A DNA stretch of 64,000 bases, taken from contig CAUZXS010005819.1 of NCBI GenBank assembly GCA_963585895.1, positions 2,501-66,500 on the forward strand. Direction: 5' to 3'. Positions 29,608 to 40,600 of this stretch are shown one piece after another. Position numbers and translations under genes: made by a program. The notes beneath the pieces are model-generated. The model was not told the origin of the DNA and made no database searches. It saw nothing but the letters and a program-made list of their open reading frames with translations. Source of the stretch: Sepioteuthis lessoniana. Its lineage: Eukaryota; Mollusca; Cephalopoda; Myopsida; Loliginidae. How positions within the stretch are numbered: position 1 is the stretch's first letter; every line of letters begins with the position of its first letter.

Positions 29608-30839
29608 TGGGCGATGCAGTTGGCGTATTCTACTGCCGCACCTGACTGAGCTCCCTTCCCGATTGAAATGGACTACAAATCTTTTGTTGTTTAAATAATA
29701 TTGTGACGGCAAATTCTTTAAAATCCCAAAACGGGACTTTATTTTTGCACGTGTGAAGACGGGGCAGGTTGGCACTTGATCCCTTATAGAATAAGTCCTC
29801 GTTCAGAGTGTTTTCTCAGGCATATAAGAACTGGCATATTATGTGGGGGATTAATTTATGTCCAGACTGACCGCCGCTGGCAAGGGATTCCAAATTTCAC
29901 ACTATACACACACCCACCAAGGCCACTAGACTTCCTCCCCTAGTCAATGGAAGATATGGACCCCTAGGTTGAGACGTAATAATATTAATTTCAGTAGTCG
30001 GCAATTTCGGTTTCACGTGTGATATTTTAAAGGAATTAATAGGACAATTTTAAGCAAGATAACATAAGGCGAATAGAAGCTGAAAAGAAACATGAAAATA
30101 ACAAATTCGTAGCAGAACTGCAAAGAACAACTTCGACCACGTGGGAACATTAAAATACATGAATCTTTTACTACACATAGATATACACCTTCAAAGTGTC
30201 AAATATATAATAAATGAACAGTCCATGAACATAAATGTCTTTCTTCCTTTCTTTTCTTTCGTTTTCCTTCAAATTGAGAGAGAGAGGGTATATAAAATTG
30301 GATATAAGGAGAAATGGTCCCAAAGTTTACTTATCTTTTTTCTTTGATGGAGTTCCTGTGGAGAATCTTTCTTCTTTTACGGGCTAGTAGACTTAATGTT
30401 ATTTTTAACACTGGCTTGAAGAAAAATGGCTTCTTCGTGTTTTGAGATATTCTTCGTCTTCTTTTACCCGGAGTACTTGGCTTTGGTTCTGTCCCCTACG
30501 AACCCTGCCCAACAACTAACTTTTTTCTTTTCTATTTCCGCTGACGGGAGGGAGTCCCCACTTCCGTTTTGGGGTCCCAGCCAATCGTTTGGCTTCTACC
30601 TTCCCGTGTCAGGCGACCCGAGTGAGGTCACCAAGTATAAACATCTGGTCTCCCCTGTGACCCATATTCTTTCTTAACGGTCATTCTCTGATGGCTTGCT
30701 ACTGTTAATTCAAACAAGAGGATAGTAGTAATCATATTTCTATCTTCTCAATGGGACACCACGTGACAATATCAAACTCTCTTGGTGACTCAAGCTAATT
30801 CACACACATCTTAATCAGTGACGACTTTAGGTACTCAAC
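29608..30839. other. stretch without recognised features
   Basis: No recognised repeat, RNA or domain. The 83-codon frames at 29524-29775 and 30426-30677 carry no domain I recognise. Confidence 0.4.
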
Positions 30840-31110
30840 TGCACTTTGTCGAGGTGGTTTAGAATATGCTGCCTTTGTATCCTTAGGAGCGGTAAGACCA
30901 CCACTCCCAAAGTGGGGGCAATTCTTAGACTAGTGTGGAGTACCTCTTCATTGCCATTACTCCCAGATCCACTCTGACCTGAAGTGGTAGTACCTGTTAG
31001 GGACCCATCGAGTCAAAAAGTCAGTATTCATCTGCGTGCAAAAGATCCTCTTAAACTACACAAAGGCATAAAATAACCTTAGATGGGTTGATACGCGTTA
31101 AAGTCGATCA
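30840..31110 (+). repeat. REP1b copy
   Basis: Head GGTTTAGAATATGCTGCC...GAAGTGGTAGTACCTGTTAGG and REP1b hairpin tail GGCATAAAATAACC...GGGTTGATACGCG. Almost no sub-repeat block. Confidence 0.65.
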
Positions 31111-31480
31111 ATTTTAGAATATAAGATTTTTAGCACCCATTTATTTAATCTAAATACAATTCATCAAATTTCTGTGGTGGTGTATAGAGATTTGATGAAT
31201 TAATTGCACAGTTGATACATCACAACTGACCATTCTACAAAAACCAAATCGACATTTTCTCTTTATCGGTTGTATTTTTCGAACTTAGATTTAGTGCTTA
31301 TCTCAGTCGCCACAAAACTCTTTTAAGTTAATCGTTGAATGTCTGGGTTAGCGAAACAGAGCACACGAACGCATAGAACATGGGGTTCAAATGTTTTGAG
31401 TTAGATGATTTATTATTAAATTTCCATTATATAATAGCCAGAAAAATATTTACACTCGAAATTCTTTTTAAAACGAGGAG
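31111..31480. other. stretch without recognised features
   Basis: Contains CAATTCATCAAATTTC near 31151 and its near-complement GATTTGATGAATTAATTG near 31189, a loose inverted repeat. Nothing else is recognised. Confidence 0.35.
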
Positions 31481-31494
31481 TAAAATACATTCGA

Positions 31495-31737
31495 GGGGGG
31501 TGTCCTCGTGGTGTAATGGTTAAAGCGATGGACTGCAGAATCGTAGTAAGCGAGTTCGTACTCCAATCGCGCTATTACGTTCACTTTCGGGCAAATACCC
31601 TTGGGAAAGGTATGAATCCCCTTATCCTCCCAGCTATGGGTTAAATAGTACCAGTACTGTTCTCCTAGGAGAATCGCTTTGGCATTAAATAACATACAAA
31701 GGTTGATATGTCATTAAACAAAGAAACCAAACCAAAC
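31495..31737 (+). mobile_element. SINE-A, full length
   Basis: Complete SINE-A with a perfect 14-bp duplication, TAAAATACATTCGA, at 31481-31494 and 31738-31751. Very close to the 17128 and 43991 copies, so it is probably young. Confidence 0.93.
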
Positions 31738-31751
31738 TAAAATACATTCGA

Positions 31752-32124
31752 AATTTTTGAAGGTTATTTTCATTATTTCACCCAAAAGTCTGTTTGTCTG
31801 AATCGTTAGTAAGATTTCGTTTATTTTATTTTTTTTAAGGGCTGATTTTCATAAGTCACTAAACAGGCATTTTTTTTTCTTCCCTTCGAGTAACACTATA
31901 AAAAAAAATGTATCTAAATCAACATTCTTAGACATGAAATTAAGTCATGACGTCAAGAACAAATGATTCGTTCAAAGAGAACTTTTATTGCTTCGTAATA
32001 GACTTGAGGGAATGGCTCTTCGGTCTGAGTTCGAAAAGCCCTTTCCCCATCTCTACTAATATATGAGAGGTCTTGGCTTAAAAATTGGGCCGTCTCTCCG
32101 AGTTAACACCGACTTTCATCGTCT
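31752..32124. other. stretch without recognised features
   Basis: No recognised gene or repeat. Confidence 0.35.
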
Positions 32125-32140
32125 ATAAGGGATATAGGTC

Positions 32141-32236
32141 TAGGAGAAGGAAAAGTCTGAATTCAAACCTGTTAAACTCCGCTTAAAAATTGACCTTGTG
32201 TCATATTCTGCCCGAGCGGAGGGGTTGGTAAATAGG
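32141..32236 (+). mobile_element. SINE-C, 5'-truncated copy with TSD
   Basis: Only the last 96 bp of SINE-C is present (TAGGAGAAGGAAAAGTC... to GAGCGGAGGGGTTGGTAAA). It is flanked by a perfect 16-bp duplication, ATAAGGGATATAGGTC, at 32125-32140 and 32237-32252. The truncation therefore arose during insertion. Confidence 0.9.
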
Positions 32237-32505
32237 ATAAGGGATATAGGTCGAGTTCACTGCCAGATGCCCGAGCTGCAATAAAACGCATTGCCCATCC
32301 CATACCACCCACAAAAGAAAACGACCGTGTTTCGGGATAGACTTGAAGAGGGAAGCTAATTAAATAACTACCTTACTTAGGTTTATTATTCAAACTATTA
32401 GTAGTGCTGAGTTTATCCAGGGTCTGACTGACCGGTATAGATGTATAAACAGGATTCCAGAAAATAATATTAGGAATTTTTAGTATTGAAACCATTTAAC
32501 TGTGT

Positions 32506-33038
32506 GACCCGATTTGAAGAGTGCTGGCCTCTTCCCAAGGAATCTCTTCCTGAACTCTCTTAAAACCTCAACATAGTAACCCCAACCCTAACCGTTTGGC
32601 CTATCAACTCTGGTCTATTGACTTCCTTACTCCTCCCACACCTTCCATCATCCCTCACAGACTCCCTGCCTTCCTTGAATCTCTTATGCCACTCTAAAAC
32701 TCATGCTCGATTCATGCAAGATGCTCCAAAAGCAGTCTGAAGCATTCCATACGTTTCTGTTGCATTTTTCCAAGTTTAAAACAGAATTTTATTGCATATC
32801 GTTCTTCTAGTGTCCTCACGTCCAGATTGCATTTTTGAAGTTCACCAGCTGTGACAATCAGGCTTTAGTAGGGTGTATTTCAATTGCTGCTGTAGCTGTT
32901 CATTTGAACGTGAAATCATAAAAATTGGTTAGTCATCTCATAAGATGTATAGCAATGACATAGTGAACTTTCAAGAGTCTACAACAATTTTAAATGCCTG
33001 TACAAAAAAGTCTGGAACCTTATTGAAGGCACCACGTA
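32506..33038 (-). mobile_element. second mariner deletion derivative, truncated
   Basis: Minus-strand copy of 1-534. The terminal end ACGTGGTGCC is at 33029-33038, the N-terminal coding part near 32600-32760, and the same internal junction (GGTTAGGGTTGGGGTTACTA) at about 32576-32596. It stops at the position equivalent to 534 of the first copy, where it abuts a REP1b unit (ACCATTTAACTGTGTG). The catalytic C-terminus is therefore absent. Confidence 0.85.
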
Positions 33039-33445
33039 TATATTTATCTTTCTCGCTGTCTTTATCAAGCCACTCCACCAATGGTTAGGTGCAACGCAAC
33101 GTCAATTGTTTATTTGTTTTAATTGTTGTGTTTTTTTTGGGGGGGGGTCTTTTTTAAAGCTGAGTGAAGCTAGATTAAATTCAGGGTTTTTTACTTGACT
33201 AATTGCTGTACCAAGGCTTAAGAGCTCAGTCTGCCCAACTATTTCCCCATGCACGAGTGATGTGAATCAAAACGAACCGTTTTAAAACACATAACCCAGT
33301 TATTTTCTCACAGGTCATTGAAAATATTAAATACGAGTTTGTCAGTTGAGACAAAAGTATATTTTGCGCTCAGTGAATTTTTAAAAGTGAATTTGACTAG
33401 TTTTGTGATGTTAATTTCTTTCGTGTTTATCTCCAGCATGTCTTC
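33039..33445. other. mostly unassigned
   Basis: A decayed SINE-C piece (CTTGACTAATTGCTG...CTCAGTCTGCCC, minus) may lie at 33190-33245. The rest is unassigned. Confidence 0.35.
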
Positions 33446-34080
33446 TGCCCAATCAGAGAGGTTTACAACGCACTGACTGTATTCACTGTAGAGGGGTAAG
33501 ACTCCCCCCCTCAAAAAAGGGGATACACAAAACTGCATCTAGCCCCGAGAGACATGATGCATTCTTAGTCATCTGGGATATAAAAGGTGAGGGTCCAGTA
33601 GAGGAGCTCTAGAGAAGTGTAGAGTAACTTTTTATTTTCATTACTCTCAGATCCACTTGGACACGAAGTGGTGGTACCTGTTAAGGTCCCATATCTCAAT
33701 TAGATCTATTTGAAATTGTTTGTATTAGATAAGAATACTTGAAACCATATAACAGAGCAAAGTATTTGTATTAAGAATTGTGTCTTGAATCGTTTACTAA
33801 TGATTAATGAGTTCGTTGTCCCGTGCCTGAGGCGCATTTTTAGGGGAATACCGACAGAACTGGAGCTATTTCTGGCACCGCTGCTCATAATATTGGAGTG
33901 GGATAACGCTTTATATCTCCTACACCTTCCTGAGTATTCCTTACAAAAACAGCTCCATTGTATTTTTTGTTTTATTAAGAATGGTTACGTGAAGCTATAA
34001 TTGTTTTTTCTTTGTAGTTACTTGAGACCATATTTTTTGCAAGTTATTGATGTTAGATAGGAATACTTGGTTGCATCCCT
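33446..34080 (+). repeat. REP1b copy
   Basis: Head from TGCCCAATCAGAGAGG to AAGTGGTGGTACCTGTTAAGG, with an extra block near 33540-33590. Scattered TTAGATAAGAATACTTG sub-repeats follow to about 34075. Confidence 0.6.
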
Positions 34081-34094
34081 CCAACGATCTATTA

Positions 34095-34345
34095 AATAAC
34101 ATCACAGTTGTTATTCTACAATAATGGTTTTGGCATTAAATAAGCCACCAAGGTTGATATGCCTTTAAACAAAGAACCCAAATCAAACTTTCACTTTCAA
34201 ACTAATACATTTTGGGAATATATGAACCCTGTTATCCCTCCATCGATAGGTTTAATAGTATCACTGCTGTTCTTCTACAAGGATTGTTTTTGGCATTAAA
34301 TAACCCACCAAGGTTTATATGCCATTAAACAAGAAACCTAATCAG
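34095..34345 (+). mobile_element. two SINE-A 3' ends in tandem
   Basis: 34095-34190 and 34191-34345 each end in a hairpin tail (GGCATTAAATAAGCC..., GGCATTAAATAACCC...). The second also has part of the central domain. Confidence 0.65.
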
Positions 34346-34373
34346 TCGAGACAAACGAGCATTAAATAGGAGT

Positions 34374-34778
34374 AATTACCGTATTAGACGGCAAATAAGA
34401 TGCATGGGTGTATAAGACGCAACCCAATTTCAGCTGAGCAAATCAAGAAAAAAAAACAAGTTCTAATATTAGATGTGATGAAATTAATATAACGAATATT
34501 ATTAATGAGAACACTTTTAATTTGCATAATAGCCTTTTAAATAATGACAATAGGTATATGAAAGTTACTCTAAAGTCTTTGCTAATAGGAGTTACCAGGA
34601 GTTACTATGGCAAATTTTAATCCTACATATGGCATATATGCCATATGTAGGATTAAAATTTGCCATAGGGGAATTTTAATAATTTGCCATAGGGGAATTT
34701 TAATAATTTGCACAGAGGAATTTTAAAAGATATACTTAGTAAAAATAAGTGCGCCTTATATGCTGTCAAATACCGGAC
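34374..34778. mobile_element. MITE with central palindrome
   Basis: The left end CCGTATTAGACGGCAAATAAG and the right end, complement CCGGTATTTGACAGCATATAAG (both read in parts), are imperfect terminal inverted repeats of a widespread MITE type with a TAAGACGCA-like motif. No coding capacity. The right boundary overlaps the start of the next SINE-B and is approximate. Confidence 0.65.
34605..34668. repeat. perfect 64-bp palindrome
   Basis: Two 32-bp arms with no spacer. The left arm starts CTATGGCAAATTTTAATCC and the right arm ends GGATTAAAATTTGCCATAG. A roughly 26-bp tandem repeat containing AATTTGCCATAGGGG follows to about 34730. Confidence 0.95.
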
Positions 34779-35028
34779 ATTGGCATAATGGTTAGAGTGT
34801 TCGCCAATGGCCCGGGAGACCTAGGTTCAATCCCAGGTCGAGTCATACCAAAGGCTCAAAAAATGGTACTTGATGCTACCTTGCTTAACACTCAGCATTA
34901 TAAGGTAAGAATCAAGGGTAAAGTGGAGTAACCCAGGGAAAGGAGTAGCGCCCTCCCCAACACCTTGGTGTAGTAGCTATCGAAAATGGAGCCTTCGGGT
35001 CACCTTCGACTAAAGGGAGACAACTTCT
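34779..35028 (+). mobile_element. SINE-B copy
   Basis: Head CATTGGCATAATGGTTAGAG, GGTTCAATCCCAGGTCGAG, full body, and end GGTCACCTTCGACTA. Confidence 0.85.
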
Positions 35029-35407
35029 ACTTTTATTAGTGGAATATTGGAAACAATATAACTGAATAAATGATTCTAATAGAAGAGATTTTAAAATGAT
35101 TGCAATGAAATGTGGAACATATCAGAACTGATAATCATTTAAAAATGAACCAAATTTCTGTGTTATGTAACCTATAAAAGTGTTTTGAGATTAAATATAA
35201 ACCAGGTTCTGTTTCAACAGCTTCTTTCCAAAAAACATCTACATCATGGATCGAACTCTTTCGTGAATGTTTTCCTCTCAACTAAAATCAAGGATCTCCC
35301 AATTCCAAGGTTAATAAAATGATAATCCAAACAGTCTGTGGATATACCGCAGCCAAATTTCAACAGAAGTGAAACAAAGCGTGTTTGAAAGGCCAACACG
35401 TACGGCC
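35029..35407. other. stretch without recognised features
   Basis: No recognised gene or repeat. Confidence 0.35.
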
Positions 35408-35429
35408 TATCTATCTATCTATCTATCTA

Positions 35430-35484
<55 letters not shown>

Positions 35485-35714
35485 GTCGTGGGCGACCCGA
35501 AGGCTCCCTTTTCAATAGCTACTACACCGAAGTGTAGGAGAGGGCGCTACTCTTTTCCCTGGATTGCTCCACTTTACCCTTGATACGTATAATGCCGAGT
35601 GTTAAATAAGGAGGTATCAAGTACCATTTTTTAAGTCTTTGGTATGACTCGACCTGGAATTGAACCCGGTCTCCCGGACCATTGGCGAACACTCTACCCA
35701 CTAGGCCAATGAGC

Positions 35715-35797
<83 letters not shown>

Positions 35798-36052
35798 CCA
35801 TTGGCTTAATGAGCAGAGTGTTCGCCAATGGTCCTGGAGACCTTGGTTCAATACTAGGTCGAGTTATACCAAAGACTCAAAAAAATGGTACTTGATGCCG
35901 CCTTGCTTAACACTCAGCAGTATAAGGTAAGGCTCAAGAGTAAAGTGGAGCGATCCAGGGAAAGAAATAGCCTCCTCCTCTACACCTCGGTGAGGTAGCT
36001 ATTGAAAAGGGGGCCTTCGGGTCACCCTCGACTAAGTTCACCAACTTTACTT
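35408..36052. repeat. (ATCT)n/(AT)n flanked inverted SINE-B pair
   Basis: 35408-35480 is (ATCT)n then (AT)n. 35481-35717 is a minus-strand SINE-B. 35718-35790 is (AT)n. 35797-36052 is a plus-strand SINE-B. The two SINEs are head-to-head around the AT run, making an inverted repeat with arms of about 240 bp. The 109-codon minus frame here is SINE plus (AT)n. Confidence 0.88.
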
Positions 36053-36072
36053 ACATGTATATATGAAAAATA

Positions 36073-36535
36073 TCATCATCATCATGTCACGCCATCAACA
36101 CGGATATCCTTGACCCTCTCTCGCCACGCCTCCCTATGGTCCATTGCTTCCGGCAGGTCTTCAGGGCTACATCCTGTATCGGCACAGAGCTGCTGCATGT
36201 AGGTTCTAGCTGGTCATCCTGCCTTTGCTCGGCTATGTGAAGGGATCCACAGGAGTATGTCACTTATGAGCTCGTTCCTACTTCTCCAGCAGTGTCCCGT
36301 ATATCTGATTCGTCTAACTTGGATGGTTTTCGTGATGGGTGGTAGGTGGCCGTATAGCAGCTGCTTTTTGGGATGTTGCCTCCACGACTTGTTCAATATT
36401 GCTCCCAGCATTCTTGTGTAGTTGCCGTCAAGTTTTTTCTCCTTACGTTTAGTTAGCGTCCATGTAGTGCATCCATATAGCAGTATCGACACGACCGCTG
36501 CTTGGAAAAAACAGCGTTTCATTTTATCGGAAAGG
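36073..36535 (-). mobile_element. RTE-type LINE, 5'-truncated copy with TSD
   Basis: Minus-strand product FFQAAVVSILLYGCTTWTLTK, SWRQHPKKQLLYGHLPPITK, RRIRYTGHCWRSRNELISD, with 3' end CATGATGATGATGATA. Perfect 9-bp duplication TGAAAAATA at 36064-36072 and 36536-36544. Its frame stays open over about 100 codons. Confidence 0.87.
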
Positions 36536-36843
36536 TGAAAAATAAACCAAAAGATATTTAGCGGAACAGATTAAAATAGACTGTTGAACTTAAATTGTTT
36601 TAGTCTTTCGTTGCTAAAACTCGTTGTATCTAACGAAATTTAAGTCGTGACTTATTACTCTCCTGATTACTAAGTGACTGACCCTTTCAAAAATCCCTAA
36701 GTTTCATTTCTGACCATTTCTCACACCTACAACAGAGTTCTCATGATTGATCTTACGCCATCGGTCACACAGCCGAGTTCAAAGGAGGTGGGAGGCTGCT
36801 TACACTACCAATTGTTATTTAGGGGTCACATCTAAAAACTCAA

Positions 36844-37626
36844 TTGCCCAGTCGGCTGGGGCTGTAGAATACAATTACTGCACCTCTGTAGAGGGGTTAG
36901 ACCCCCTCCAATGAGTGTCCTGATATGACGCTAAACAGTTTGATGGTGAGGTCCCAGTAATACTGGGGCTTTGGGAAATACAGAGCGCCCCTTTGTTGCC
37001 ATTGCTCCCTGATAGGGCCCTATCTATAGGTTAAATAAAACTAACGGCATACTTATGCGAAACTGAATTGTTTTATTAAACTGAATAGCTTGAAATAGAA
37101 ATGTTTTTGACAATTGAACCGTACTTACATTTAAACTGCGTGCTTATGCTAAACTGAATTATTTGAAATAGAACTATTTTTGACATTGAAACTGTATTTA
37201 CACTAAACTGAATTGTTTAATATAGAACTGTTTTGACATTTAAGTGTGTGTAAACAAAATCTGTACTTATACTAAATTGAATTAGCTGAATTAGAACTGC
37301 TTGACTAAACTGAACATATAGAAATGTTTTTTCACAATTAAACTGTACTTACATTTAAACTGCGTTCTTATGCTAAACTGAATTGTTTGAAGCTGAATTG
37401 TTTGAAATTGAATTGTTTTTGACATTGAAACTGTACTTACACTAAACTGACTTGTTACGTATAACTGTTTGAATAAACTGAAAAGTTTGAAATAGAAATG
37501 TTTATTTACAGTTAAACTGTGTACTCATGCTAAACTGAATTTTAAATAGAACTGATTATTTACATAAAAATGAATTTGGCGTTAAATAACCTAGAAAGAC
37601 TGATATGCCTTAAAACCCAACCAACC
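36844..37626 (+). mobile_element. REP1 copy with TSD
   Basis: Head TTGCCCAGTCGGCTGGGG, a long sub-repeat block (37040-37555) and a hairpin tail ending AAAACCCAACCAACC. Flanks AAAAACTCAA (36834-36843) and AAAAATTCAA (37627-37636) match at 9 of 10. This fixes the REP1 5' end. Confidence 0.87.
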
Positions 37627-37659
37627 AAAAATTCAAGTTTTCTATGAATTACACTAACC

Positions 37660-37885
37660 AGCACCCGATGGTTGAGGATCCAATCATGGAGATCTTACGA
37701 GTGTGGAGTAAGTCTTCATTGTCGCTACTCCCAGGTCCACTCAGACCCGGATTTGTGGTAAAATAACAGCGTGCAAACGAATGATTATTAAATCAGAATC
37801 GTAGCTTTAAGCCACATAGTTATGTATTATTTATTGGTGTCAGATGGGAATACCATATAACTGTGCAAACAAATTATTATAATTC
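37660..37885 (+). repeat. REP1b fragment
   Basis: Partial head (GATGGTTGAGGATCC, CGCTACTCCCAGGTCCACTC), then TGCAAAC and GATGGGAATACC sub-repeats. Confidence 0.6.
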
Positions 37886-37886
37886 C

Positions 37887-38668
37887 GCCAATTTGGCTGG
37901 GACTGTAGAATACACCCACTGCATCTCTGCAGAGGAGTAAGACCCGCCCCTACTAACGAGTGTCCTGGATATGACACTAAATAATCTGATGGTGAGACTC
38001 CAGTAGTGCTGGAGCTTTGGGGAATGCGGAGTACCCCTTCATTGCTGTCACTCCCAGGTCCACTCTGGCTCGGAGTTGTAGCATCTGATAAGATCGTACC
38101 TAAGCGTCAAATAAAACTATTTGACATTTAAACTCAGAGTAAACAAATAACTTATGCTAAATCGAAACGTTAGAAATAGAACTGTTTAATCATTTAACTG
38201 TGTGTAAACAAATGACTGATGTTCAAATGAATTGTTAGGGATACAGAACAATACTTGGAGCCATTAAACTGCAAAAGAATGAGCTTAGGCTCGTTTAAAA
38301 ACGTTATTAACAAAATGTGTTTACAAATCCTATATATTTAATGTATATGTATAAAGAGGATTTGCCATTAAATAACCTACAATGTTTGATATGCCATAAA
38401 ACCAAACCAAATCCAATATATTTAATATATACGTATAAAAAGAATTTGGCATTAAATAACCTACAATAGTTGATATGCCATAAAACCCAACCAAACCAAA
38501 TTTTATATATTTAATACATATGTATAAAGAGGATTTGGCATAAAATAACCTACAATGGTTGATATGCCATAAAACCCAACCAAATCATATATATTTAATA
38601 CATATGTATAAAGAGGATTTGGCATTGAATAACCTACAATGGTTGATATGCCATAAAACCCAACCAAT
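37887..38668 (+). mobile_element. REP1 with four tandem tails
   Basis: Head from CCGCCAATTTGGCTGGGAC, sub-repeats 38120-38330, then four consecutive copies of the 3' tail. Ends approximate. Confidence 0.82.
38331..38668 (+). repeat. four tandem copies of the REP1 3' tail
   Basis: Each unit of about 80 bp reads TATATTTAATxxATATGTATAAA, then GGATTTGGCATTAAATAACC, then GGTTGATATGCCATAAAACC and a CCAACCAAA-like end. They start near 38331, 38414, 38500 and 38588 and differ by a few substitutions. Confidence 0.88.
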
Positions 38669-39239
38669 CAAAACTAACTTTAGAGGGGGTAAAATCCTTT
38701 TTAGAGCTTCGAGAACTCATTGAATTATCCTTGGTCTTTTGGGTAAAAAAGTTCTTGTTGGACCGACTATTTTTCTCTTTTTTTTTTTTTCTGTTGTCCG
38801 AAATTTAAGTAGAGGGAATGACCTACGCGAATTTTTTTTCCTTTTCTTTCGGAGAATGTAAACAGCAACACAAGGGATTGTCTGTAGCTCAGTGGATGCT
38901 GACAAGTGTGTCTGAGTAATTCTCTCCTCCCCACTTCTCTCTCCCTCTCTCTTTAAAATATTTACTTTTTCTCTTTCATATCCGTTTCAATATATACAGT
39001 CCACATTCCTAATACATTCCAACCTCATTTTCCTATCATCATCATCATTTGTTAACAATTTAGATGCGTGTGCACTTGTAGACTTCCTACATACGAACGC
39101 ACACACATTTTCTTTTTCTCCAACCAAAAATTCAGGCTAGATTCCAAGCAAGCTATCCAGGTCTAAATGGCACACCATTTTATGATGTTTAGATGTTACC
39201 ATGTCTCATATTTCGAATAAACTTCATTCAAAATCTTTT
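38669..39239. other. stretch without recognised features
   Basis: No recognised gene or repeat; short polypyrimidine runs. Confidence 0.35.
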
Positions 39240-39560
39240 GACAACACTGTTTTTGTTTTTTGTTGTTTTTTTGGGGGGGGGGTCGTGTTTTTTTTTGGTT
39301 TTTTTGGAAATTTTTCTTCTTTCATCTTTTTTCTTTCTCTTGTCGTTTTCCCATTCTTCTTTCTCTGCCTTTCTTTTTCTTTATTTCTTTTTTTTTTCTT
39401 TCTCTCGTTTTTTTTCTCTTTCTCTCGTTTTTTTTCTCTTTCATTCTTTTTCTTTTTTACTTCTTTCTCTCATCTTTTTCTTTCATCTGTTTTCTTTCTC
39501 TTTTTCTGATCTTTTTTCTTTCTCTTTTTTTTTTTTCATCTTATTCCAAATTTGTAATCA
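39240..39560 (+). repeat. polypyrimidine (TTTTCTTTCTCTC)n tract
   Basis: About 320 bp of almost pure T/C with repeated TTTCTCTCGTTTTTTTTCTC, interrupted by a G8-type run at about 39272. The Phe/Ser/Leu-rich frames of 101-132 codons over it are low-complexity artefacts. Confidence 0.9.
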
Positions 39561-39579
39561 GATGAATAACAGAAAAAAC

Positions 39580-39645
39580 CAAATGGTATAATGGCTAGTG
39601 AGCTTGGTTATCCGCGTTCGATTCTTGCTGAGTATCTTCTACTTC
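39580..39645 (+). other. tRNA-like fragment
   Basis: CAAATGGTATAATGGCTAGTG resembles an A box (read in parts), followed by GCGTTCGATTCTTGC as a B box. No acceptor stem is evident, so this is a tRNA-derived remnant, not a tRNA gene. Confidence 0.45.
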
Positions 39646-39681
39646 TGGTAGCTTTAGAATAAGCCTGCAGTGTCCTCGTCA

Positions 39682-39930
39682 TACCGGACATTGGTATAAT
39701 GGTTTGAATGTTCACCAATGGCCCGGGAGACCTGGGTTCAATCCCAGGTTGAGTTATACCAAAGACTCAAAAAGATGGTACTTGATGCCTCCTTGCTTAA
39801 CACTCAGCATTATAAGGTACGGATCAAGAGTAAAGTGGAGCAATCCAGGGAAAGGAGTAGCGCCCTCCCCTACACCTTGGCGTAGTAGCTATCGAAAAGG
39901 GAGCCTTCGGGTCACCCTCTATGTTTGCCA
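39682..39930 (+). mobile_element. SINE-B copy
   Basis: Head GGACATTGGTATAATGG, GGTTCAATCCCAGGTTGAG, full body, and end GGGTCACCCTC. Confidence 0.85.
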
Positions 39931-40202
39931 ACTTATGGTATCCTCGTCATGCAAATTCGTCCGGGGTTATTTTATGCCAACAGGTTAAAGAATCGCTTTC
40001 ATTGTACATTTATATCTATATTTTTTTGTGTTTTTAAGAGTTTTTTGTACACAATTATATATCAAGTATTCCTATCCAATACAAATAATTTGTACAGTTA
40101 TTTGGTTTCAAGTATTTTTATCTAATACTAATAATCTATACACAATTCTATAGTCAATAGCAACGATTATATTATTTCACGTAACTATTATTAATACTGA
40201 CT

Positions 40203-40448
40203 GCCCATTGGCATAATGGTTAGTGTTCGCTAATGGCCCAGGAAACTGGGGTTCAATTTTTGGTCGAGTCATACCAAAGACTAAAAAAATAGTACTTGGT
40301 CCTTCCTTGCTTAACATTCAGCATAATAAGGTATGGATCAAGGATAAAGTGGAGCAATCAAGGAAAAGGAGTAACGCCCCCCCTACACCTCGATGTTGTA
40401 GCTATTGAAAAGGGAGCCTTCGGGTCACTCTCAATCACGGTCGCCAAC
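40203..40448 (+). mobile_element. SINE-B copy inside REP1b
   Basis: Head CCCATTGGCATAATGGTTAG, body, and end GGGTCACTCTCAATCACGG. REP1b sub-repeats lie on both sides. Confidence 0.82.
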
Positions 40449-40600
40449 TTATTAATTATAATAATAATCCTTTGTAAACAATTACTACTTCAATTAATTA
40501 TTCCTTATACAAATAATGTGCTAATAGTTGTATGGTTTCAAGTATTCCTATCTAATACAAATAATTTGCACATAGTCGTATGGTTTCAAGTATTCCTATC

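Noticed and set aside
39193..39591. Overlapping Phe/Ser/Leu-rich frames resembling membrane proteins
   Set aside because: All three frames stay open because the DNA is a polypyrimidine tract. Not coding.
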